Assembly: GCA_018060305.1 (NCBI GenBank)
Contig: JAGOWF010000012.1
Coordinates: forward strand, 1-18,728
Direction of reading: 5' to 3'
From: Pyrinomonadaceae bacterium
GTDB taxonomy: Bacteria; Acidobacteriota; Blastocatellia; Pyrinomonadales; Pyrinomonadaceae
DNA length: 18,728 nucleotides
Shown here in pieces: positions 14,146 to 18,728 of the stretch. The notes below the pieces were generated by a model. That model had not been told where the DNA came from. It saw only the letters and a program-made list of their open reading frames with translations, and made no database searches. The translations under genes were made by a program, and so were the position numbers. Positions within the stretch are counted from its first letter, which is position 1. Each line of letters starts with the position of its first letter.

Positions 14146-15399
14146 TCACCTTAGCATCTTTTTCACGTGGTCGAGGTCACCGTCATTCTTGGCGGGCTTG
14201 AGTTTTAGTATCTTGCACATCAGGTTATAAACCTCGATATTTTCAAAAGGTTCGGCAACATAGCCCTTCTTAAACGCTCCGCCGTGGGCCACAAACGTCG
14301 CCATCATTGACTGGTAGCGATTGTCATAACCATGGGCACCTCGGCTGTTCTCTGGATGGTCGAGGTCCTTGAACCAGCCGTCGTACCACTTATGGTTCGT
14401 TGTCATCCAGCCTTCGTCGCTTGAACATACGATCGGTGCGACCCGTCGGCCCTTATTGTAATGGAGCCGTGCGGGAACATTCTCCTTCTTCCAACACGTA
14501 ACATGGGCACGATCTTTTACTCGATCATAGATCTCGTCGAGCTTGCCGGGCTTTGGAAAGATCTGAATGATCTCGCTCGTCCACAGCACTTTCTCAGCCC
14601 AATCGAGGTCGAAATAGTCGTCGAGAAACGTCGCGTTCTTCGGCTGAACCGGGGCCATGCCGTGGTCGGAAACGACGATCACATTCACCTTCTTGTCGAT
14701 CTTACGGGCGCGCAAGCCGTCCATCAGGCGAGTGAGATACCAATCAACCTCCTGGACGGCGTACTTGATCTCAGGCGAATCCGGCCCAAACTCGTGCCCG
14801 ACGTCGTCAGTGGTCGAGAAATATGTGGTCAGCATAGTCGGTCGCTTTTCGGTTGGTTCATCAAGGAACTTCAGCAGCTCGTCGATGCGCATCAGGTTTG
14901 GGACGCGGCCGTTGTAGGTTCGCCAGAATGTCGAATAGGTATCAGCGATCTTCGCCTCGCTGCCGGGCCAGAAATAGCTCGACGCGCGCTGGCCTTGCTT
15001 CTCGGCCGTCACCCAGATCGGCTCGCCCCACCACCAGCGAGCATCACGGACCTCCTCGCGCTTTGACATCGTGAATACTTCGCCAAAATCGTAAACGTTG
15101 TTTTCGACGATCCCGTGATTCTCGGGATAGAGGCCCGTCACGATCGTGTAATGATTCGGAAAAGTCTTGGTCGGGAACGAAGGGATCATCCATTTCGCCC
15201 TGACGCCGTCGCGTGCAAGCGCCGTCAGCGTCGGCGGCTGATATTTGTCCATATAGTCCCAGCGAAAACCGTCAAGCGAGACAAGGATGACCGTCGGTTT
15301 AAGGTCCTTGATCGGCTGCTGTGATGGCACCGAGACCGCGAAAAAACAGGCGACGAGCGCGGCTATCGCCACGACGTTGAATATTCGTATTCTTTTCAT
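14146..15399 (-). CDS. Secreted nucleotide pyrophosphatase/phosphodiesterase (NPP/alkaline phosphatase superfamily)
   Basis: A 417-residue protein with a signal peptide (MKRIRIFNVVAIAALVACFF, then AVSVPSQQ). The two-zinc active site of NPP enzymes is clear: D43 in VSLDGFRWDYM, the nucleophile T79 in PSFPTKTFPNHYTIVTGLYP, D198 and H202 in FSTTDDVGHEFGPD, D245-H246 in VVSDHGMAPV, and the late His in RGAHGYDNRY. It hydrolyses phosphodiester or pyrophosphate bonds of nucleotides or lipid head groups outside the cytoplasm, for phosphate or nucleoside scavenging. I chose ATG 15399, which has AAAGGG about eight bases upstream and puts the signal peptide first, over 15432. It converges on the YkuE-like gene, another exported phosphoesterase; the pairing may be coincidental. 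Confidence 0.92.
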   Translation of the reverse strand: MKRIRIFNVVAIAALVACFFAVSVPSQQPIKDLKPTVILVSLDGFRWDYMDKYQPPTLTALARDGVRAKWMIPSFPTKTFPNHYTIVTGLYPENHGIVENNVYDFGEVFTMSKREEVRDARWWWGEPIWVTAEKQGQRASSYFWPGSEAKIADTYSTFWRTYNGRVPNLMRIDELLKFLDEPTEKRPTMLTTYFSTTDDVGHEFGPDSPEIKYAVQEVDWYLTRLMDGLRARKIDKKVNVIVVSDHGMAPVQPKNATFLDDYFDLDWAEKVLWTSEIIQIFPKPGKLDEIYDRVKDRAHVTCWKKENVPARLHYNKGRRVAPIVCSSDEGWMTTNHKWYDGWFKDLDHPENSRGAHGYDNRYQSMMATFVAHGGAFKKGYVAEPFENIEVYNLMCKILKLKPAKNDGDLDHVKKMLR

Positions 15400-15437
15400 A
15401 GAAACACCCTTTGAAGCCTGTGAAAGCATCATCTGCT

Positions 15438-15445
15438 ATTATAAT
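15438..15445. promoter_or_regulatory. Overlapping -10-like boxes in a divergent promoter region
   Basis: The AT-rich ATTATAAT contains TATAAT on the plus strand (15440-15445) and, from ATTATA at 15438-15443, TATAAT on the minus strand. It lies 39 bases before the phosphodiesterase ATG and 46 bases before the ATG of the exported repeat protein. A single patch could therefore serve both divergent genes in turn. Good -35 boxes are not evident. Confidence 0.4.
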
Positions 15446-15491
15446 TGCGTTTCAGGCGTAAACCGAATCTAACCGCAACGACTATTGAATT

Positions 15492-16238
15492 ATGAAAAGC
15501 GCAAATCATTTGATTGCTCTCGCCACGTTACTCGCCGTCGGGTTCGTATTTGGCCCGTCGTGCCGAAATCTTTCGACTTCGACGAGTGGGCCGGCTCCGA
15601 CTACTGATGTTTCCGCGGACAACCCTCCAAAGCCTGTCGAAAAGGACATAGCCGGCGACTACTCGACGACGGGGACAAATCCCGACGGCAAGGGTGAATA
15701 CAAGGCCGATTTGACCATCACAAAGCATGGCGAGGTCTTTCAGTTTTCCTGGGCCTCCGGTGGCAATGAGTATGACGGCGTCGGCGTCGTTAACGGCGAT
15801 CACGCCGCCGTTTCATACACAGACGGGAAGGACGGCAAAGGCTGCGGCGTCATTTTGTATCAGATCAAGGAAGACGGCACGCTGCAGGGCAAGAGCGGCT
15901 ATTGGGGCGTCAACGAAGCTGAGGTCGAGACTGCCCGCCGCACGAGCGGTAGTGGGCTTGAAGGCACCTATTCGATCAAGGGAACTAATCCAAACGGCAA
16001 AGACTACAGCGGAGATCTAACGGTTTCAAAGGCGGGCGAAGGCTATACGTTCAAGTGGAACGCCGACCAGGCACTTCAGGGTTTTGGCATTCGCGCCGGC
16101 AACATGATCGCGGTCGGTTTTGGCGGCAAACAGTGCTCGTTTGTCGGCTACGATATCAAGGAAGACGGGACACTCGATGGCCAATGGGGCAGCGCCGCGT
16201 CAAAAACCTTCGGAACCGAGGTCGCGAAAAGGAAGTAG
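15492..16238 (+). CDS. Exported protein with two tandem beta-rich repeats, function unknown
   Basis: A 248-residue protein. The N-terminus (MKSANHLIALATLLAVGFVF) is a signal sequence ending near FGPSC24. The Cys could be lipidated, but the preceding residues are not a standard lipobox. After a Thr/Ser/Pro-rich linker come two homologous domains, about 52-150 and 156-247. Both open with a G-D/T-YS-x3-GTNP-D/N-GK pattern, continue with DLT-I/V-x-K and a FQFSW or YTFKW core, and close with a near-identical IKEDGTL-Q/D-G motif at 125-133 and 222-230. This indicates an internal duplication of a roughly 95-residue beta-sheet unit. Only the first repeat has the YTDGKDGKGCG loop. I recognise no function. 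The palindromic repeat at 16247-16314 follows its stop. Confidence 0.78.
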   Translation: MKSANHLIALATLLAVGFVFGPSCRNLSTSTSGPAPTTDVSADNPPKPVEKDIAGDYSTTGTNPDGKGEYKADLTITKHGEVFQFSWASGGNEYDGVGVVNGDHAAVSYTDGKDGKGCGVILYQIKEDGTLQGKSGYWGVNEAEVETARRTSGSGLEGTYSIKGTNPNGKDYSGDLTVSKAGEGYTFKWNADQALQGFGIRAGNMIAVGFGGKQCSFVGYDIKEDGTLDGQWGSAASKTFGTEVAKRK

Positions 16239-16246
16239 GAAGTTTC

Positions 16247-16314
16247 GCCACGAATTACACGAATTACCCAAATAAACGGTTCTATCAATTCGTGCAATTG
16301 GTGTAATTTGTGGC
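16247..16314. repeat. Palindromic element with CACGAAT-type arms between convergent genes
   Basis: The left arm (16247-16265: GCCACGAATTACACGAATT) and the right arm (16296-16314) are reverse complements at 17 of 19 positions. Each arm is a tandem pair of CACGAAT-like units spaced by TA. It sits between the convergent ends of the exported-repeat gene and the OsmC-like gene. It may act as a two-way terminator or be an interspersed repeat. Confidence 0.82.
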
Positions 16315-16321
16315 TAATTCC

Positions 16322-16786
16322 TTACGCCTGGCCCGTAATAATTATCTCCGATTTGATCGAGTTCGCAATATAGCACTGCTCATGAGCTGCGTGATGCAGC
16401 TCGGCGACCTGCAGTGCCGTCGGCAGTGTATAGCCTGACCACGCGATCTGCGGGTCGAGCGTGATCTTTGACATCCACTGCTTGCCATCTTCACCGACCG
16501 CCATCTCGCCGACGGCATCATCTGTGTACGAGTCGATGGTGAATCCCGCCGTCGCCGCCAGCCACAAAAATGTCAACATATGACACGACGAGGCGGACGC
16601 CACCAACGCCTCCTCAGGATCGACGGCAGCTTCGACCGAAAACCTCGGCACAACCTGCGGCGAACTCGACGCCGGAACACTCACTCCGCCGTCAAAGTCC
16701 CAAGTATGCCCGCGCGTGTAGCGGTTCTTTGTAAATGTCTCGGGCGAATCTGATTTCCAGGCTATTCTTGCGGTGTATTTTGACAT
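16322..16786 (-). CDS. osmC: OsmC/Ohr-family peroxide-reducing protein
   Basis: A 154-residue protein starting MSKYTARIAWKSDSPETFTK. It has the two redox cysteines of the family, C68 in SASSCHMLTFLW and C138 in HEQCYIANSIKS, plus the PEEALVAS motif before the first Cys and the central helix pair. OsmC/Ohr proteins reduce organic hydroperoxides through this Cys pair; which subfamily applies is not decided here. I chose ATG 16786. The longer frame to 16891 is translated repeat sequence from the palindromic element upstream. Only 26 bases separate that element from the start codon, so the promoter probably overlaps the element, unless the gene is read through from asnS. Confidence 0.9.
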   Translation of the reverse strand: MSKYTARIAWKSDSPETFTKNRYTRGHTWDFDGGVSVPASSSPQVVPRFSVEAAVDPEEALVASASSCHMLTFLWLAATAGFTIDSYTDDAVGEMAVGEDGKQWMSKITLDPQIAWSGYTLPTALQVAELHHAAHEQCYIANSIKSEIIITGQA

Positions 16787-16812
16787 ATGGTTTCTCGTCG
16801 GTCGAAGCCGAG

Positions 16813-16935
16813 TTGCAGAAGCCCGCGCGTGAGCAAGGGCGTTACACGAGCCATGGCAAACCCCTGGCCGATGGCTATGTTCGACAGTCATTCGGCGATT
16901 CGCTATCGCCCTTGCTCACGCGCGGGCTTGTGCAG
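16813..16935. repeat. Palindromic interspersed element, copy 2
   Basis: The left arm 16819-16841 and right arm 16907-16929 are perfect 23-bp reverse complements, identical in sequence to the arms of the copy at 2746-2863. TTGC (16813-16816) and GCA (16932-16934) extend the pairing beyond two unmatched bases, as in copy 1. Just inside the arms, TACAC on the left and a CG-x-TTCGCT motif on the right are also shared; the middle differs. The right end abuts the stop codon of the 64-residue gene at 16936, and the left end lies just upstream of the OsmC-like gene. Confidence 0.9.
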
Positions 16936-17130
16936 CTAATCATCAACCTCGATCTCGTCGGGTTGAAGGAGAACTACCTTACCGTTGAGGCTAACGGCCA
17001 CTGGATTTCCAGCCTGCTTGTGCTTTAACAACGCATCGCACACTGCGCGGCGACACGCTTTGTCGATCTCGTCGCCGTACTGGGCGAAAAGGTCTGGGCC
17101 GTTTATCTCTAGTTTCTTATTCTTTTCCAC
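16936..17130 (-). CDS. Small conserved-looking protein of unknown function (64 aa)
   Basis: A 64-residue protein starting with GTG at 17130. It is highly charged and helical in the middle (GDEIDKACRRAVCDALLKHK), followed by a short beta-like tail QAGNPVAVSLNGKVVLLQPDE. The pattern 'helix, HKQ-x-GNPVAV, x-G-KVV, PDEI' looks like a structured domain and not a random frame, and codon use is normal. It overlaps the 52-residue gene upstream by 22 bases in another frame, so it is probably translationally coupled. It appears to be the last gene of the asnS unit. The palindromic element starts right after its stop codon. Function unknown. Confidence 0.72.
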   Translation of the reverse strand: MEKNKKLEINGPDLFAQYGDEIDKACRRAVCDALLKHKQAGNPVAVSLNGKVVLLQPDEIEVDD

Positions 17131-17267
17131 GTTTCTTCGTCAAAGATCGTTTCTCCAGTATCTTCCCACCTGTTTATTGCATTCTGCAGATCAAAAGCGG
17201 TCATGAAGCCGCGCAAGAACGATTTCTGTTTTATTTCAACAACTTTGTAAGTGAGCATTGTCCCCAT
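17109..17267 (-). CDS. Very small protein (52 aa), possibly DUF4177-like
   Basis: This frame reads MGTMLTYKVVEIKQKSFLRG, then FMTAFDLQNAINRWEDTGET, and ends FDEETWKRIRN before TAG. It starts 10 bases after the asnS stop (ATG 17267; a second ATG is at 17258) and ends 22 bases inside the next gene. The YKVVEI-K opening followed by a helix with a W-x-x-x-G turn is reminiscent of small DUF4177-type proteins, but the match is from memory and weak. Tight packing between asnS and the 64-residue gene, with no other use for the 147-bp gap, supports a real gene. No clear Shine-Dalgarno is present, so translation may depend on termination at asnS. Confidence 0.55.
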   Translation of the reverse strand: MGTMLTYKVVEIKQKSFLRGFMTAFDLQNAINRWEDTGETIFDEETWKRIRN

Positions 17268-17277
17268 AGTTAGGCGG

Positions 17278-18684
17278 TCATGGTTTTAGTCTATACAACA
17301 TCCTCGGAAACGGAATTGTTTCGCGGACGTGTTCGATGCCGCACATCCATGTGACGGTGCGTTCGATGCCCATGCCGAAGCCCGCGTGCGGAACCGAGCC
17401 GTAGCGGCGGAGGTCGAGGTACCACTCGAAGGTTGCCTGATCGAGGCCGTGATGTTTGAGTTGCTCGATCAGGTAATCAAGATTAGCGGCGCGTTCGCCG
17501 CCGCCGATGATCTCGCCGTAGCCTTCGGGGGCGAGCAGATCGATGCCGAGCGCGCATTCTGGCCGTTCTTTATCGACCTCGAAGTAAAATCCCTTGATCG
17601 CCGTCGGGAAGTGATGCACAAAGACGGGCTTGCCGAATTGGTTCGACAGATACGTCTCATCGGGCGCTCCAAAATCGCCGCCCCATTCAAACCGCGGAAC
17701 GCGGACGCCCTCGTCCGCCGTCGGGTCGCGGACGCCTTCGTCCGCGTGTGGTTGGCCTTCGACACGAGCGGACGAGGGCGTCCGCGTCCCCTGAGCGGAC
17801 GGGGCGTCCGCGTTCCGTTCATTCAGCAGCTTGACGGCATCATCATAATGCAGTCGAGGGAATGGCCCGGTGATCGCTTCGAGTTTCGTGACGTCGCGTT
17901 CGAGCGTTTTCAACTCTTCCTGACGGTCGGTGAGGACCCGCTCGACGATCGCGAGGATCAGTCCTTCGCCGAGGTCCATCATGTCCTCGTATCCGGCGTA
18001 GGCAACCTCCGGCTCGACCATCCAGAATTCGGTCAGATGGCGACGAGTCTTCGACTTTTCAGCCCTGAACGTCGGCCCGAACGCATACGATTTCCCCAGT
18101 GCCGCCGCCGTCGCTTCGTTATAAAGCTGGCCCGATTGTGTCAAATACGCCTTGTCGTCGCCGAAGTAATCGACCTCAAACAGTGTCGTCGTCCCCTCGC
18201 ACGCAGCGGGCGTGAATATGGGTGTGTCGGCGAGCGTAAAGCCTTGCCCGTCAAAATAGTCACGGACCGCCTTGATAACCGTGTGCCGAACTTTCAACAC
18301 CGCGTGCTGCTTTTTTGACCTGATCCATAGATGCCGATGATCCATCAGGAACTCGGTCCCGTGCTCCTTTGGCGTGATCGGATAATCGTGGACATTTTGT
18401 ACAACCTCAAGCCCTGTCACGTCCAGTTCGACGCCGATGCTTGATCGCGTATCTTCTTTCACCGTTCCGGTGACGATGATCGACGATTCCTGCCCGAGCG
18501 AATCAGCAAGCTCATACAAAGCTTCGTCGTTCGGCTTAAAGACGACACACTGCACGATGCCTGTCCCGTCCCGCATCTGCAAAAACACGAGCTTGCCGCT
18601 CGAACGCTTGTTGTAAAGCCATCCCTTCAACGTGACCGATTGGCCGATGTGACCTCTTAAATGGTTGATGTAAGTTTGGTTCAT
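17278..18684 (-). CDS. asnS: Asparaginyl-tRNA synthetase with a 41-residue repeat-encoded insertion
   Basis: A 468-residue class IIb synthetase that charges tRNA-Asn. An N-terminal OB-fold (about 1-105: VTLKGWLYNKRSSGKLVFLQ) precedes the catalytic domain. That domain has motif 2 at FGPTFRAEKSKTRRHLTEFW (202-221), IIGGGERAANLDYL, and motif 3 at HAGFGMGIERTVTW (433-446). Asn-type rather than Asp-type is supported by FWMVEPE and by the family-like ending FPRMLYRLKP. Residues 291-331, between KLLNER and FEWGGDFGAPDETY, are absent from the normal family layout. They are encoded exactly by a 123-bp palindromic element. The frame is kept and all motifs are intact, so the enzyme is probably active with an extra surface loop. 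Its ATG overlaps the upstream stop codon (TAATG), and two small genes follow. Confidence 0.94.
   Translation of the reverse strand: MNQTYINHLRGHIGQSVTLKGWLYNKRSSGKLVFLQMRDGTGIVQCVVFKPNDEALYELADSLGQESSIIVTGTVKEDTRSSIGVELDVTGLEVVQNVHDYPITPKEHGTEFLMDHRHLWIRSKKQHAVLKVRHTVIKAVRDYFDGQGFTLADTPIFTPAACEGTTTLFEVDYFGDDKAYLTQSGQLYNEATAAALGKSYAFGPTFRAEKSKTRRHLTEFWMVEPEVAYAGYEDMMDLGEGLILAIVERVLTDRQEELKTLERDVTKLEAITGPFPRLHYDDAVKLLNERNADAPSAQGTRTPSSARVEGQPHADEGVRDPTADEGVRVPRFEWGGDFGAPDETYLSNQFGKPVFVHHFPTAIKGFYFEVDKERPECALGIDLLAPEGYGEIIGGGERAANLDYLIEQLKHHGLDQATFEWYLDLRRYGSVPHAGFGMGIERTVTWMCGIEHVRETIPFPRMLYRLKP
17695..17817. repeat. 123-bp palindromic element inserted in frame inside asnS
   Basis: The left half and right half are imperfect reverse complements over arms of about 40 bases; the outer 16 bases (CGGAACGCGGACGCCC) match perfectly. 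Inside are four small hairpin units, each GCGGACG and CGTCCGC around a 3- or 4-base loop. They lie at 17701-17718, 17728-17745, 17768-17785 and 17795-17811. The third is the exact reverse complement of the first; the second differs from the first by one base. The length is a multiple of three and the asnS frame passes through without stops, giving Ala/Asp/Glu/Gly/Arg/Pro-rich coding. Confidence 0.9.
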
Positions 18685-18728
18685 TATTTGTGCAGGCGTT
18701 CGCGAATCCTTTCTAAGTCACCCATGAT
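18684..18728 (-). CDS. C-terminal end of an upstream gene (cut by window edge)
   Basis: The reverse strand from the window edge reads IMGDLERIRERLHK and then TAA, whose last base is the A of the asnS ATG (TAATG). The one-base overlap suggests an upstream gene in the same operon. Fourteen residues are too few to name it; the charged helical ending is unspecific. It could also be a chance frame. Confidence 0.45.
   Translation of the reverse strand: MMGDLERIRERLHK

Noticed and set aside
16787..16891. 35-codon N-terminal extension of the OsmC-like gene
   Set aside because: It is largely translated from the left arm of palindromic element copy 2 and is followed by a standard OsmC start at 16786.
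17695..17817. CRISPR-like array in asnS
   Set aside because: The repeated 18-mers are themselves hairpins, occur in both orientations with unequal spacing, and are translated in frame. There are no spacers of constant length and no cas genes.
17329..18318. 329-codon plus-strand frame opposite asnS
   Set aside because: An antisense shadow of a high-GC gene; asnS on the other strand has all synthetase motifs.
1..18728. tRNA, rRNA or riboswitch genes
   Set aside because: I saw no cloverleaf with a conserved TTCGA arm, no rRNA core sequence and no known riboswitch consensus. A covariance-model search would be needed to exclude weak ones.

Overview
The window looks like a moderately GC-rich bacterial chromosome. 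The mix of genes (ECF sigma factor, zinc-finger anti-sigma and Spy-like trio; archaeal/eukaryotic-type prolyl-tRNA synthetase; yeast-type cytosine deaminase; many intergenic palindromic repeats; few clear Shine-Dalgarno sites) suggests an Acidobacteriota-like organism, perhaps Blastocatellia. This is inference from gene content, because no rRNA or other phylogenetic marker was compared.

Layout. 1-458 (-): start of an MlaE-type lipid-transport permease, cut by the window edge. 508-2383 (-): ECF sigma factor, membrane anti-sigma factor and a secreted Spy-like protein in one overlapping operon, closed by a clear terminator. 2384-2917: no convincing gene, but a perfect 9-bp hairpin and a 118-bp palindromic element. 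2918-3622 (-): vapBC toxin-antitoxin pair. 3673-5142 (-): proS, divergent from proline dehydrogenase (5299-6477, +); the gap is largely filled by another palindromic repeat. 6469-6828 (-): small unknown protein. 6875-7327 (+): cytosine deaminase. 7370-13152 (+): a CoA/acyl metabolism block (CoA-transferase, thiolase, small membrane protein, terminator, 3-hydroxybutyryl-CoA dehydrogenase, UbiD-like decarboxylase), followed one base later by a Tat-type YkuE-like phosphoesterase. 14146-15399 (-): secreted nucleotide pyrophosphatase/phosphodiesterase. 15492-16238 (+): exported protein with two internal repeats. 16322-16786 (-): OsmC-like protein. 16936-18684 (-): asnS followed by two very small genes, then a gene fragment at the right edge.

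Together, the thiolase, dehydrogenase and CoA-transferase would interconvert acetyl-CoA, acetoacetyl-CoA and 3-hydroxybutyryl-CoA and move CoA between short acids. The UbiD-like enzyme adds a (de)carboxylation of unknown substrate. The sigma/anti-sigma/Spy trio looks like an envelope-stress circuit.

The most striking content is repetitive. (1) A 123-bp palindromic element sits in frame inside asnS and adds 41 residues to an essential enzyme. (2) Two copies of a palindromic element with identical 23-bp arms lie at 2746-2863 and 16813-16935. (3) Three intergenic palindromes (5150-5278, 14069-14141, 16247-16314) share a design, with arms built from short tandem CAC-initiated units, but use different unit sequences. 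I saw no CRISPR array, tRNA, rRNA or transposase gene.
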